Positions 54,284 to 64,000 of a stretch of DNA of 64,000 bases are shown in pieces. This DNA comes from Mycobacterium sp. UM_WGJ (GTDB lineage Bacteria; Actinomycetota; Actinomycetes; Mycobacteriales; Mycobacteriaceae): NCBI RefSeq assembly GCF_000455125.1, contig NZ_AUWR01000035.1:1-64000 (forward strand), written 5' to 3'. A program made the translations under genes and the position numbers. Numbering within the stretch: position 1 is the first letter of the stretch; every line of letters begins with the position of its first letter. Under the pieces are notes generated by a model that had not been told where the DNA came from, ran no database searches, and was given only the letters and a program-made list of their open reading frames with translations.

Positions 54284-57200
54284 ATGCCCGCGCAAAACGA
54301 CTCCCAGCATGCAGAGGTCGTCTCCACGCTGTGTGCCTACTGCGGGGTCGGATGCGGCCTGGTGCTGCAGGTCGAGACCGACGCGGTCACCGGGCGCCGC
54401 CGGGTAGTCAAATCCAGCGGTGACCCATCCCACCCGACCAACTCCGGCCGGCTGTGCACCAAGGGTGCCACCACCGCGGATCTGCTCGCCGCGCCCGGCC
54501 GACTGGCGTCCGCGTTCATGCGGCCCGGCCGCGACGAGCCCGTCGAACCGACTGACATCGATACCGCCATCACCCACTGCGCCGGCCGGTTGCGGGCGAT
54601 CATCGACGAGCAAGGACCCGACGCCGTAGCGCTCTACGTTTCCGGGCAGATGTCCACCGAGGCGCAGTACCTGGCGAACAAGCTCGCCAAGGGCTTTATC
54701 GGCACCAACCAGATCGAGTCCAACTCGCGACTGTGTATGGCCAGCGCCGGCAGCGGCTACAAGCAGTCACTCGGCGCCGACGGGCCGCCCGGCTCCTATC
54801 AGGACTTCGATCACGCCGACGTGTTCCTCGTGATCGGCGCGAATATGGCCGACTGCCACCCGATTCTGTTCCTGCGGATGATGGACCGCGTCAAGGCCGG
54901 CGCCAAGCTGATCGTCGTCGATCCACGTCGCAGTGCCACCGCGGAGAAGGCCGACCTGTACTTGCAGATCGCACCCGGAACCGATCTGGCGCTGCTCAAT
55001 GGGCTGCTGCATCTGATCGTCGCGAATGGCCACACCGACGACGAGTTTATCGCCGAGCACACGCAGGGCTGGGAGGTCATGCCCAGCTTCCTTGAGCAGT
55101 TCACGCCGGAGGCGGTGGCTGAGCTCACCGGACTCTCCGAAGCTGACATTCGCACTGCCGCAGCATGGATCGGCGAGGCGGACAACTGGATGAGTTGCTG
55201 GACGATGGGACTCAACCAGAGCACCCATGGAACCTGGAACACCAACGCCATCTGCAATCTGCACCTGGCCACCGGGGCGATCTGCAAGACGGGCAGCGGA
55301 CCGTTCTCCCTGACCGGTCAGCCCAACGCGATGGGTGGCCGAGAAATGGGCTACCTGGGCCCAGGACTGCCAGGCCAGCGCAGCGTCGTCTCGGCCGACG
55401 ACCGAGAATTCGTCGAGGACATCTGGGATATCCCACGCGGCTCGCTGCGCGCCGAGCTGGGCACCGGCACCATCGACATGTTCTCGCGGATGGCCGACGG
55501 CCAGATCAAGGCGTGCTGGATCATCTGCACCAACCCGGTTGCGACGGTGGCGAATCGGAAGACCGTGCTGGAAGGGCTGGAACGGGCCGAGCTGGTGATC
55601 GCCCAGGATGCCTTCGCCGACAACGAGACTGCCGCCTACGCCGACGTGCTGTTGCCGGCTGCGCTGTGGAGTGAGTGTGACGGAGTGATGGTCAACTCCG
55701 AGCGCAATCTCACGCTCTTTCAAAAGGCGGTCGACCCGGTCGGCCAATCGCTGCCGGACTGGCAGATCATCGCCCGCATCGCGGCAGAGATGGGATACGC
55801 CAAGGCGTTCGACTACTCGAGCGCTGAGGAGGTGTTCGAAGAGATCAAACTATTCGCCAACCCCAAGACCGGCTACGACCTACGCGGCATCAGCTACGAG
55901 CGATTGCGCCGGACGCCGATTCAGTGGCCCTGCCCGCCGGAGAGTACGCGAGATCGCCACCCCATCCGCTATCTCAACGACGGGGCGAGTCAGACGCGGC
56001 TGGTCCGCGAAGACGGCAGCGTGCCGCGGTTGGCTTTCGCGACCGAGTCCGGCCGCGCGGTCTTCTGCGCCCGCCCGCATCTGCTGCCCGCCGAGATGCC
56101 CGATGACGACTATCCGTACCTGCTCAACACCGGACGGCTGCCGCATCAGTGGCACACCATGACCAAGACCGGAAAGGTCGCCAAGCTCAACAAGCTCAAT
56201 CCGGGCCCGTTCGTGGAGATCCACCCCGACGACGCCGTCCGGCTGGGCATCGTCGACGACGACCCGGTGGAGATCGCCTCGCGCCGGGGCCGGGCCGTGC
56301 TGCCGGCGGTGGTCACCGACCGGGTGCGTCCGGGGAACTGCTTCGCGCCGTTTCACTGGAATGACGTCTTCGGTGAGTACCTGTCGATCAACGCCGTCAC
56401 CAATGACGCCGTTGACCCGACATCGCAACAGCCTGAGTACAAGGCATGTGCGGTGACCTTGGCCAAGGTGGTGGTCGAATCGCCGCGCGAGCTGGAAGCA
56501 CCCCCTACGTCGCAGGCCGGCCAGGTCAGCTTGGACCGGGTGGACACCCTCATCGAATTATTCGGGCTCAGTGGGGAATCGGTGACCACCGTGCCCTCAT
56601 TCGCTCCCATGGAGCGCATCTATCTGAGTGGGTTGCTGACCGCGCTCCGGACCGAGGCGGGGCGCAGCGCAACCGGTGTGCCGACGGTGCCGGCCAATGC
56701 CCCGCTGGAGCCGGCCACCCGCATGTGGGTCGACGGCCTGCTGGCCGGGCTGTACTCCCGGCACCCAACGCCGGCGAGCCTGCCGGCCGAGGGGTTGCGC
56801 CCAGAGTCGATCGTGGTGCTGTGGGCCTCGCAGACCGGCAACGCCGAAGAGGTGGCCGCCCGCTGCGCGGCCCACCTCGGCGAGGCCGGACTGCCGGTCG
56901 CCTTGCACACGATGAACGACTTCCCGGTGACCGGCCTGTCGGCAACCCGACAGCTGATCGTGGTCTCCAGCACCACCGGTGACGGTGACCCGCCCGACAA
57001 CGGCGCTGCCCTGTGGGAAGAGCTGTCCGGTGACGGGACACCACAACTCACCGACACGCGCTACGCCGTGTTGGCGCTGGGTGACTCCAACTACGACGAC
57101 TTCTGTGGTTATGGACGCAAACTCGACACCCGGCTGGCCGAACTCGGCGCCACCCGAATCCTGGACCGTGTCGACTGCGAGCCGGATTACGACGACGCCG

Positions 57201-58426
57201 TGGACGAATGGTTCAGAACGCTGCGCGGGGCGCTGAGCGCCGCGCCGACTCCGGCTGTGACGCAGGGTGCGACGCCCGTGGCTGCCCGCTCGTTGAGGGC
57301 ACCGGGCCGGTACAGCAGGAAGAACCCGCTGCTCACCAGGCTGATGCGCAACACCGTGCTCAGCGGCCCGGGTTCGACGAAGGAGGTGCGGCAGCTGGTG
57401 TTCGCACTCCCGGAAAAGACGCTGAGCTATCAGGCCGGTGATGCACTCGGGGTGTGGCCACGCAACAGCACCGCGCTGGTAGAAGAATGGCTGACGGTGA
57501 CCGGCGTCGACGGCACGCACGTCGTCGAAGTCGCCGGCCACGGTTCGATGCCGTTGCGGCAGGCGCTGGTCGAACGATTCGAAATCGCCCGTATCACCGG
57601 TGATTTGCTGCGGTTCGTGGCGCAGCACAGCCAAGATCGCGAGCTCGCCGACCTGTTGCGGCCGGAGAACAAGGCTGCGCTGGCGGATTGGATGTGGGGT
57701 CGCCAGTCAGTGGATGTGCTGGCCGCAACTCCGATTCGGGCCGCCGTCGACGACTGGCTCGGCGTCCTCAAACCGCTGACACCGCGGATGTACTCGATTT
57801 CGTCGGCATGTGTCGACAACCCCGGCGAGGTGCACGTGACGGTAGGCGCGGTGCGCTATGAGTGCCGGGGCGTGCCGCGCGGCGGCGTGTGCTCCACATA
57901 TCTGGCGGACCGAAGCGACGATGCCGAGATCGGCATATTCGTACAGCCCGCCAACCATTTCCGGCCGCCGGCGGACCCCGACGCCCCGATGATCATGATC
58001 GGGCCGGGCACCGGCGTCGCACCGTTCCGCGGCTTCCTGCAGCAGCGCCGCGCGCTCGGGCATCGCGGCCGGAACTGGTTGTTCTTCGGCGAACGCAATG
58101 CCGCCACCGATTTCTACTATCGCGATGAGCTCAGGGACATGCACGCCAGCGGTTTTCTCACCGAACTCGATCTGGCTTTCTCCCGCGATCAGCCCGAGAA
58201 GGTCTACGTACAAGACTTGCTCCGCGCTCGCGGCGCCGAAGTGTGGGAGTGGTTGCAGGACGGCGCACACCTCTACGTGTGTGGCGATGCCAGCCAGATG
58301 GCCAAGGAGGTCGACCGCGCGATCTGCGATATCGCCGCGCGACATGGGTTGCTCGCACGAGACGCCGCGAAAGCCCATGTGCGGGCGCTGTCATCCGCCG
58401 GTCGCTACCAGCGCGACGTGTACTGA
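54284..58426 (+). CDS. narN: Single-chain nitrate reductase: molybdopterin oxidoreductase fused to flavodoxin and CysJ-like reductase
   Basis: A 1380-residue fusion that should pass electrons from NADPH through FAD and FMN to a molybdenum site, probably reducing nitrate in the cytosol. Residues 1-690: [4Fe-4S] cysteines 17, 20, 24 and the LCTKG Cys, the Mo-ligand region [15 protein letters not shown], and [17 protein letters not shown], as in NarB/NasA. Residues about 840-985: flavodoxin ([16 protein letters not shown]). Residues 1005-1380: FAD domain with [14 protein letters not shown] site [12 protein letters not shown] and the CysJ-type end YQRDVY. The 150-residue linker has two related motifs ([15 protein letters not shown] and [18 protein letters not shown]). 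It resembles the nitrate reductase called NarN or NasN in M. smegmatis; the symbol is tentative. No twin-arginine signal. Confidence 0.88.
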   Translation: MPAQNDSQHAEVVSTLCAYCGVGCGLVLQVETDAVTGRRRVVKSSGDPSHPTNSGRLCTKGATTADLLAAPGRLASAFMRPGRDEPVEPTDIDTAITHCAGRLRAIIDEQGPDAVALYVSGQMSTEAQYLANKLAKGFIGTNQIESNSRLCMASAGSGYKQSLGADGPPGSYQDFDHADVFLVIGANMADCHPILFLRMMDRVKAGAKLIVVDPRRSATAEKADLYLQIAPGTDLALLNGLLHLIVANGHTDDEFIAEHTQGWEVMPSFLEQFTPEAVAELTGLSEADIRTAAAWIGEADNWMSCWTMGLNQSTHGTWNTNAICNLHLATGAICKTGSGPFSLTGQPNAMGGREMGYLGPGLPGQRSVVSADDREFVEDIWDIPRGSLRAELGTGTIDMFSRMADGQIKACWIICTNPVATVANRKTVLEGLERAELVIAQDAFADNETAAYADVLLPAALWSECDGVMVNSERNLTLFQKAVDPVGQSLPDWQIIARIAAEMGYAKAFDYSSAEEVFEEIKLFANPKTGYDLRGISYERLRRTPIQWPCPPESTRDRHPIRYLNDGASQTRLVREDGSVPRLAFATESGRAVFCARPHLLPAEMPDDDYPYLLNTGRLPHQWHTMTKTGKVAKLNKLNPGPFVEIHPDDAVRLGIVDDDPVEIASRRGRAVLPAVVTDRVRPGNCFAPFHWNDVFGEYLSINAVTNDAVDPTSQQPEYKACAVTLAKVVVESPRELEAPPTSQAGQVSLDRVDTLIELFGLSGESVTTVPSFAPMERIYLSGLLTALRTEAGRSATGVPTVPANAPLEPATRMWVDGLLAGLYSRHPTPASLPAEGLRPESIVVLWASQTGNAEEVAARCAAHLGEAGLPVALHTMNDFPVTGLSATRQLIVVSSTTGDGDPPDNGAALWEELSGDGTPQLTDTRYAVLALGDSNYDDFCGYGRKLDTRLAELGATRILDRVDCEPDYDDAVDEWFRTLRGALSAAPTPAVTQGATPVAARSLRAPGRYSRKNPLLTRLMRNTVLSGPGSTKEVRQLVFALPEKTLSYQAGDALGVWPRNSTALVEEWLTVTGVDGTHVVEVAGHGSMPLRQALVERFEIARITGDLLRFVAQHSQDRELADLLRPENKAALADWMWGRQSVDVLAATPIRAAVDDWLGVLKPLTPRMYSISSACVDNPGEVHVTVGAVRYECRGVPRGGVCSTYLADRSDDAEIGIFVQPANHFRPPADPDAPMIMIGPGTGVAPFRGFLQQRRALGHRGRNWLFFGERNAATDFYYRDELRDMHASGFLTELDLAFSRDQPEKVYVQDLLRARGAEVWEWLQDGAHLYVCGDASQMAKEVDRAICDIAARHGLLARDAAKAHVRALSSAGRYQRDVY

Positions 58427-58437
58427 GTGCCTGGGGG

Positions 58438-58995
58438 TCAGAACACGGTCTGGGCGCAGGTGGACGGCGTGGTCAGGTTCACTCCGGCGTAGACCACCTG
58501 CACGTGAGTGCAGACGATCACGTTGGCGTCGGTCTTGGGGCGCCCGGTGGAGTATTCCAGGACGTCGATGCTGCCGTTGGTCTGGTATTTCTCCGGCGGG
58601 CCCTCGCCGTAGTACATCGACTGGATCACCGCGCCGGTGCCGTCCTTGAACACCTTGGTGCCCGGGCCGCCACGGTCTTTGAACCAGCCCTCACCGCCGT
58701 CGGTGTGTACATCCAGATAGGCGGTGCGCTTCGACGAGCGGATCTCGGTGCTCTGGCGGGCCCACAGATCCGGCGGGAACCCGGTCATGCCCTCGGGCGT
58801 CTGCAGCTGCACCCCGACGGTGAACCGGCACAGCGGGGGAGCGCTGCAGTCGACCCAGCTGTGAGTCTGCAGTTGATCGGCGTCATTGACCGGGAACAAC
58901 GTGGTCTTGGTGTCACTGGCCGCCGACGCAGTCGCGGCCGGGATCAGCGCCGCCAGCAACGTCAACGCGGCCGGGATCATCAGCAACCGCTTCAT
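58438..58995 (-). CDS. Secreted protein of unknown function (Rv3572-like)
   Basis: A 185-residue exported protein with a clean signal peptide (MKRLLMIPAALTLLAALIPA, cleavage near ASA) and a mature beta-rich domain with four cysteines (CSAPPLC, then IVCTHV and STCAQTVF). ATG at 58995 chosen because the longer open frame overlaps kshB. M. tuberculosis has a gene of similar size (Rv3572) at the same place, downstream of kshB and on the same strand. Function unknown. It converges with the nitrate reductase gene 11 bases away, and so marks the right border of the 20-kb block. Confidence 0.75.
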   Translation of the reverse strand: MKRLLMIPAALTLLAALIPAATASAASDTKTTLFPVNDADQLQTHSWVDCSAPPLCRFTVGVQLQTPEGMTGFPPDLWARQSTEIRSSKRTAYLDVHTDGGEGWFKDRGGPGTKVFKDGTGAVIQSMYYGEGPPEKYQTNGSIDVLEYSTGRPKTDANVIVCTHVQVVYAGVNLTTPSTCAQTVF

Positions 58996-59018
58996 GTCGC
59001 ACCAACCTAGACCGGACA

Positions 59019-60131
59019 TCACTCGTCGTAGGTCACTTCCACCGAATCGGTCTCCGGGTGGGCTTGGCAGGCCAGGATCAGCCCTTCGGCGAGGTCCTGG
59101 GGTTCCAGTACGTCGTTGATCTCCATGGTGACCTTGCCCTTTTTGAGCTCGCAGGCGCAGGCCCCGCAGTGACCCTCCCGGCAGGAGAATGGGGCATCGA
59201 GTCCCTTGTCGAGCAGCAGGTCGAGCAGCTTGACGTGCCGCGGCCATTCCAGCTCGTGCTTCTCGCCGTCCAGCTCGACGACGACGCTGGCCGGCGCGGC
59301 AGCCTGCTCGCCTTCCGGGGCGTCGGCGATCTTGACCGCGGCGAAGGGGTCGCTGTCCAGCGACTTGAACACCTCGAGGTGGACCTGCTCGGCCGGCACC
59401 TTGCAGGCATCCAGGGCTTCGCGGGCGGCCTGCATGAACGGGCCGGGGCCGCAGATGAAGACCTGGCGGTCGGTGTAGGGGGCGGCCAGCTGCGCCAACG
59501 CGGCGCGGCTCGGCAGGCCCTGGACCGACTCCAGCCAGTGCACGACAGTCAGCCGGTCGGGGTACTTGTCGACCAGCTCGCGCAGTGCGGCGCCGAAGAT
59601 CACCGAACGCTCATCGCGGTTGGCGTAGACCAGGACCACCTTGCCGCTGCCCTGTGACAGCGCCGACTTGCAGATCGCCATCATCGGGGTGATCCCGCTG
59701 CCGGCGGCCAGCAGCAGAAAGTCGCTGTCCAGGGATTTCGGCACGAAGGTGCCCGACGGTGCCAGCACGTGGATGCGCATGCCGGCGTGCGCGTTGTCGC
59801 ACAGCCAGTTCGACGCGTAGCCGTCGGCGGTCCGCTTGACGGTGACCGCCAGCGAGTCATCGGTGAACGGCGAACTGCACAGCGAGTAGCAGCGGGCCAC
59901 CGAGCCGGTCTGGTCGCTGGGGATCCGCAGCGTCAGGAACTGGCCCGGCGAGTACTTCAACCGCTGCTCGGGGATCTCCGGGTCGTCCGGCCCGTCGGGC
60001 ACGCCGAACACCAGCGAGCGTGCGTCGTCGGTCTCGGTGACGACTTCGGTGATCTGCAGTTCCAGGACGTGAGCACCGAGTGGTTCGTCCGGAATGGTCT
60101 CCGTCACGGGCCGCCCTTCATCTTCGGTCAT
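59019..60131 (-). CDS. kshB: 3-ketosteroid-9-alpha-hydroxylase reductase subunit KshB
   Basis: FAD and plant-type [2Fe-2S] reductase giving electrons to the KshA oxygenase in steroid ring opening. The 370-residue protein has the FAD segment RCYSLCSSP, the NAD(P) part GSGITPMMAICKSAL, GPGPFMQAAREAL, and the C-terminal ferredoxin cluster CREGHCGACAC. The ATG at 60131 is only four bases from a KstR operator; a GTG at 60107 would give 362 residues, nearer the 358 of M. tuberculosis. Divergent from hsaA. Confidence 0.93.
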   Translation of the reverse strand: MTEDEGRPVTETIPDEPLGAHVLELQITEVVTETDDARSLVFGVPDGPDDPEIPEQRLKYSPGQFLTLRIPSDQTGSVARCYSLCSSPFTDDSLAVTVKRTADGYASNWLCDNAHAGMRIHVLAPSGTFVPKSLDSDFLLLAAGSGITPMMAICKSALSQGSGKVVLVYANRDERSVIFGAALRELVDKYPDRLTVVHWLESVQGLPSRAALAQLAAPYTDRQVFICGPGPFMQAAREALDACKVPAEQVHLEVFKSLDSDPFAAVKIADAPEGEQAAAPASVVVELDGEKHELEWPRHVKLLDLLLDKGLDAPFSCREGHCGACACELKKGKVTMEINDVLEPQDLAEGLILACQAHPETDSVEVTYDE

Positions 60132-60134
60132 AAC

Positions 60135-60148
60135 TAGAACAGGTTACA
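60135..60148. promoter_or_regulatory. KstR operator at kshB
   Basis: TAGAACAGGTTACA fits TnnAACnnGTTnnA at every fixed base. On the minus strand it contains TAACCT (60146 down to 60141), a TAnnnT -10 nine bases before the kshB ATG, so bound repressor would cover the core promoter. Confidence 0.82.
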
Positions 60149-60201
60149 GAAAAGTGGTCCGGTATTGCTACCAGCTGCAGGAACACCCGCTCGACACAAA
60201 T

Positions 60202-60215
60202 CGGAACGTGTTCTA
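60202..60215. promoter_or_regulatory. KstR operator at hsaA
   Basis: CGGAACGTGTTCTA differs from TnnAACnnGTTnnA only in its first base. It lies ten bases before TAGGCT and covers the expected -35 and spacer of the hsaA promoter. Confidence 0.75.
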
Positions 60216-60224
60216 ATCTCACTC

Positions 60225-60230
60225 TAGGCT
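60225..60230 (+). promoter_or_regulatory. Candidate -10 element of the hsaA operon
   Basis: TAGGCT fits TAnnnT and lies 49 bases before the hsaA GTG. The start would fall near 60237, leaving a leader carrying GGGAGG (60267-60272). Confidence 0.5.
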
Positions 60231-60279
60231 GGTTGGAAAACGGGCCGGAAGAACCTGTTCACTTCTGGGAGGCAATCTA

Positions 60280-61470
60280 GTGACGTCCATTCAACAGCGT
60301 GACGCGCAGTCGGTGTTGGCCGCCATCGACGACCTTCTGCCGCAGTTGCGTGAGCGTGCCCAGGAGACCGAAGACCTACGCAAGCTGCCCGACGCCAACG
60401 TCGCGGCGCTCGAGGACGTCGGTTTCTTCCGGCTGCTGCAGCCCGAGCAGTGGGGCGGCCTGCAGTGCGACCCGACCCTCTTCTACGAGGCGGTGCGCCG
60501 GCTGGCCAGTGCGTGCGGCTCCACCGGCTGGGTCGCCGGAATCATCGGCGTGCACAACTGGCACCTGGCGCTGTTCGACCAGCAGGCCCAGGAAGACGTC
60601 TGGGGTGAGGACACAAACGTCCGGATCTCCTCGTCCTACGCCCCGATGGGCGCCGGGGTCGTCACCGAGACCGCCGACGGCTACATCGTCAACGGTTCGT
60701 GGAACTGGTCGTCGGGCTGCGACCATGCCACCTGGGCGTTCCTGGGCGGTCCGGTGATCAAGGACGGCAAGCCGGTCGACTTCGGCAGCTTCCTGATCCC
60801 GATCTCCGACTACCGCATCGACGACGTCTGGCACGTGGTGGGCCTGCGCGGCACCGGCAGCAACACCGTCGTGGTCAAGGACGCCTTCGTGCCGCGGCAC
60901 CGTTTCTTGTCCTACCGGGCGATGAACGACGGCACCGCCGGCGGCTACCAGACCAACACCGCGCCGGTCTACAAGATGCCGTGGGGGACCATTCACCCGA
61001 CCACCATCTCGACGCCGATCATGGGCATGGCCTACGGCGCCTACGAGGCGCACGTCGAGCACCAGGGCAAGCGGGTGCGCGCGGCGTTCGCCGGTGAGAA
61101 GGCCAAGGACGACCCGTTCGCCAAGGTCCGGATCGCCGAGGCCGCCAGTGACATCGACGCCGGCTGGCGTCAGCTGATCGGCAACGTCGGCGACGAGTAC
61201 GCGCTGCTGGCCGCCGGTCAGGAGATCCCGTTCGAGCTGCGGGCCCGGGCGCGACGTGACCAGGTCCGGGCCACCGGCCGGGCCATCGCCTCCATCGACC
61301 GGCTCTTCGAGGCGGCCGGTGCCACCGCGCTGTCCAACGACGCACCGGTGCAGCGGTTCTGGCGCGACGCGCATGCAGGTCGGGTGCACGCCGCCAACGA
61401 CCCGGAGCGCGCGTACATGATCTTCGGCAACCACGAGTTCGGGTTGCCGCCCGGCGACACCATGGTCTGA
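60280..61470 (+). CDS. hsaA: 3-HSA hydroxylase, oxygenase subunit HsaA
   Basis: Flavin-dependent monooxygenase (acyl-CoA dehydrogenase fold) that turns 3-HSA into the catechol 3,4-DHSA, using reduced flavin from HsaB. The 396-residue protein shows GFFRLLQPEQWGGLQ, GSTGWVAGIIGVHNWHLALF, NGSWNWSSGCDHATWAF, VGLRGTGSNTVVVKDAFVPRHR and a C-terminal PVQRFWRDAHAGRVHAANDPERAYMIFG with the conserved His/Asp pair. GTG start with GGGAGG upstream. hsaC follows after 50 bases, without hsaD between. Confidence 0.94.
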   Translation: MTSIQQRDAQSVLAAIDDLLPQLRERAQETEDLRKLPDANVAALEDVGFFRLLQPEQWGGLQCDPTLFYEAVRRLASACGSTGWVAGIIGVHNWHLALFDQQAQEDVWGEDTNVRISSSYAPMGAGVVTETADGYIVNGSWNWSSGCDHATWAFLGGPVIKDGKPVDFGSFLIPISDYRIDDVWHVVGLRGTGSNTVVVKDAFVPRHRFLSYRAMNDGTAGGYQTNTAPVYKMPWGTIHPTTISTPIMGMAYGAYEAHVEHQGKRVRAAFAGEKAKDDPFAKVRIAEAASDIDAGWRQLIGNVGDEYALLAAGQEIPFELRARARRDQVRATGRAIASIDRLFEAAGATALSNDAPVQRFWRDAHAGRVHAANDPERAYMIFGNHEFGLPPGDTMV

Positions 61471-61496
61471 TCGAACTGGACCTGGCTGGGACATAG

Positions 61497-62420
<924 letters not shown>

Positions 62421-62422
62421 CA

Positions 62423-62992
62423 GTGACTGACGACCTCGCGATCGACCCGCGTGCGTTCCGCAACGTACTCGGCCAGTTCTGCACCGGCATCACGATCATC
62501 ACCACCGTGGATGGCGACGCGCCGGTCGGCTTCGCCTGCCAGTCGTTCGCCGCGCTGTCGCTGGACCCGCCGCTGGTGCTGTTCTGCCCCACCAAGCAGT
62601 CGCGGTCCTGGCAGGCCATCGAATCCAGCGGAAAGTTCTGCGTCAACATTCTGGCCGAGGAGCAGAAGGACGTCTGCGCCCGCTTCGGCTCCCGTGAACC
62701 GGACAAGTTCGCCGGCGTGGACTGGAAGCCGTCCCCACTGGGGTCGCCGATCCTGGGCGGATCGCTGGCCCACATCGACTGCACGGTGGCCTCAGTGCAC
62801 GACGGCGGCGACCACTTCGTGGTGTTCGGCGCGGTGCAGTCGCTGTCAGATGTCCCGGAGGTGAAGCCGCGGCCGCTGCTGTTCTATCGCGGCGACTACA
62901 CCGGCATCGAGCCGGACAAGACCACTCCGGCGCACTGGCGCGACGACCTGGAGGCGTTCCTCACCGCCACCACCGACGACACCTGGCTGTAA
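62423..62992 (+). CDS. hsaB: 3-HSA hydroxylase, flavin reductase subunit HsaB
   Basis: Supplies reduced flavin to HsaA from NADH. The 189-residue flavin-reductase-domain protein has RAFRNVLGQFCTGITIITTVDG, GFACQSFAALSLDPPLVLFCP, FCVNILAEEQ and PLLFYRGDY. GTG start two bases after the hsaC stop. In M. tuberculosis nat follows; here a divergently unrelated membrane gene comes next. A GC-rich hairpin-like stretch (63018-63045) after the stop may end the operon but has no U-tract. Confidence 0.94.
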   Translation: MTDDLAIDPRAFRNVLGQFCTGITIITTVDGDAPVGFACQSFAALSLDPPLVLFCPTKQSRSWQAIESSGKFCVNILAEEQKDVCARFGSREPDKFAGVDWKPSPLGSPILGGSLAHIDCTVASVHDGGDHFVVFGAVQSLSDVPEVKPRPLLFYRGDYTGIEPDKTTPAHWRDDLEAFLTATTDDTWL

Positions 62993-63079
62993 TTTCCGTC
63001 CTCGAGTGTGAATCCCGCGACGCCGACGCGGCGTGTCGCGCCCTGAGATTCGCCCGCGCGGGGCGGGCCGTTGCCTACC

Positions 63080-63559
63080 ATGCACCGGGTGAAGCGACTT
63101 GGCTGGTCGGCGGTGGCGACTCTCGCCTATGCCGCGGTGATGTTGGTGCTGGAGCGCGGGATGCGAAAGACGGGCGGCCCCGGCATCATCGGCTTTGAGC
63201 TGGCCGGCAATGCCGAACGAGTCCAGGAGATCTTGGCCGTCTGGGGAGACGAGGGCGGTCGGTGGGCGCGCTGGTCTCTGTGGCTCGACTTCGGTTACAT
63301 GCTGACCTACGGAACCTTGGGGCTGTTGCTCATCGAGCGTGCCCGAAGTCGCCACGGGCATCCGATCATGTTGCGGCTGTTGCCGATCGGTGCGGTGGCC
63401 GGCGACGCGATCGAGGGCGTGGCGCTGCTCAAGGTGCTCGACGGCGCCGACATCGACGTGAACGCCCGGCGTGCGCGTGGCGCGGCGCTTGCCAAGTTCG
63501 CCCTGTTAGCGGTGGGGCTGGTCTACACCGTCATCGGGGGAGTTCGCCGGCGGTCATAA
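63080..63559 (+). CDS. Small integral membrane protein of unknown function
   Basis: A 159-residue protein with about four hydrophobic segments (roughly 5-22, 65-84, 97-115 and 134-152) and short basic loops, ending in RRRS. I do not recognise the family. Starts at ATG 63080 or GTG 63089 are both reasonable; there is no strong Shine-Dalgarno. Codon use and GC are like the neighbours. Its 3' end overlaps the convergent partial gene by six bases. Confidence 0.6.
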   Translation: MHRVKRLGWSAVATLAYAAVMLVLERGMRKTGGPGIIGFELAGNAERVQEILAVWGDEGGRWARWSLWLDFGYMLTYGTLGLLLIERARSRHGHPIMLRLLPIGAVAGDAIEGVALLKVLDGADIDVNARRARGAALAKFALLAVGLVYTVIGGVRRRS

Positions 63560-64000
63560 GCCGTGCCAGCATCGCTGATGTTCGGCGTGGGTGCGTAGAT
63601 ACGCCCCGGGTGAGTACATCTCGTCGTAGAAATCGGTGTCCAGATGCTGGGCCTGCAGATACATCAGCACATGCACCGTCGGGACGGTGCCCGGCAGTTT
63701 CCCGAACGTGTCGTAGATGTAGGACGCCTCGCAGGTGACCAGTTCGGCGATGCGGTCCGGTGCCAGTGCCGATCCGCGCACGGCCCGGCTGTCTGACCAC
63801 GGACCCGGGGTGTCGGGGTGCGACGGACCGCCGGGCCCGAATTTGCGGGCCACCAGCTTTTGCACACCCTGCGCGACCGAGGCGACATGCGGCGGGCTCA
63901 GCGTCTCGAAGTGACCGGGTAACCCGGTGACATTCGGGAACGGCCAGCGCGGATCGGTGTCGGCGACAAAACCCAGTCCGGGGGCACGCGGGTCACCGGA
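63554..64000 (-). CDS. Partial CDS, unrecognised protein (C-terminal 148 residues)
   Basis: The reading frame stays open from the stop at 63554 to the right edge of the window, so the start lies outside. The visible part contains FPNVTGLPGHFETLSPPHVA, a basic KLVARKFGPGG, CEASYIYDTFGKLPGTVPTV, HVLMYLQAQHLDTDFYDEMY and ends GAYLRTHAEHQRCWHGL. The acidic/aromatic and His-rich tail could bind a metal, but this is a guess. An internal GTG at 63865 is not taken as the start because the frame upstream shows continuous mycobacterial-type codon use. Confidence 0.6.
   Translation of the reverse strand, partial: SGDPRAPGLGFVADTDPRWPFPNVTGLPGHFETLSPPHVASVAQGVQKLVARKFGPGGPSHPDTPGPWSDSRAVRGSALAPDRIAELVTCEASYIYDTFGKLPGTVPTVHVLMYLQAQHLDTDFYDEMYSPGAYLRTHAEHQRCWHGL

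Noticed and set aside
63018-63045. Hairpin-like GC stretch after hsaB as a terminator
   Set aside because: The stem GCGAC-GCC/GGC-GT-GTCGC needs a two-base bulge and has no U-tract; too weak to list as a feature.

Overview
The window is a high-GC actinobacterial chromosome segment, and its gene content and order are clearly mycobacterial. Nearly every gene from lpqG to hsaB has a recognisable counterpart in the M. tuberculosis Rv3567c-Rv3623 interval (comparison from memory, not from a search), read in reverse. It lacks espACD between ephA and ftsH and has no PE/PPE genes, which points to a non-tuberculous, probably environmental Mycobacterium (Mycolicibacterium or Mycolicibacter type) rather than the tuberculosis complex. 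I saw no tRNA, rRNA, CRISPR array, insertion sequence or phage gene. No stretch over 300 bases lacks a gene; the longest gaps are about 215-260 bases (17048-17297, 26736-26995, 35793-36010, 54068-54283).

Layout. 1-5 kb: a LexA-type palindrome at the left edge, the lipoprotein gene lpqG, a SCO6745-like gene, and a leftward operon ephA-LLM oxidoreductase-zinc alcohol dehydrogenase. 5-15 kb: a tightly overlapping rightward operon for membrane proteolysis (ftsH), folate (folE, folP1, folB, folK) and pantothenate/CoA (panC, panD, coaX) with three conserved helper or membrane genes. 15-20 kb: lysS, lsr2, clpC1, closed by a strong bidirectional hairpin. 20-27 kb: lpqF, mhuD (heme degradation), a hydrolase, mutY/canB (overlapping divergent starts), an Rv3587c-like protein, radA and lpqE; disA is missing beside radA. 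27-35 kb: carD, ispD, ispF, a Met-rich exported protein of unknown function, cysS, rlmB, a secreted glycerophosphodiesterase, an ArsB-type transporter and a metallo-hydrolase.

35-63 kb is the steroid-catabolism locus: the repressor gene kstR and its target fadE34 on the left, and an Rv3572-like gene, kshB and hsaA-hsaC-hsaB on the right. Three near-perfect KstR operators lie at the kstR/fadE34 and kshB/hsaA promoters. hsaD, expected between hsaA and hsaC, is missing.

Between fadE34 and the Rv3572-like gene lies a 20-kb block that M. tuberculosis does not have at this position. It holds glgE, glgB, mak, treS, malQ, treX, treY and treZ: all the enzymes that carry trehalose to maltose to maltose-1-phosphate to branched alpha-glucan (TreS, Mak, GlgE, GlgB) and back to trehalose (TreX, TreY, TreZ, with MalQ recycling short maltodextrins). 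In M. tuberculosis these genes sit at four separate loci. The block ends with a 1380-residue single-chain nitrate reductase (molybdopterin, flavodoxin and CysJ-like modules) preceded by a GlnR-like repeat. The right end carries a small membrane protein and the C-terminal part of an unrecognised gene.
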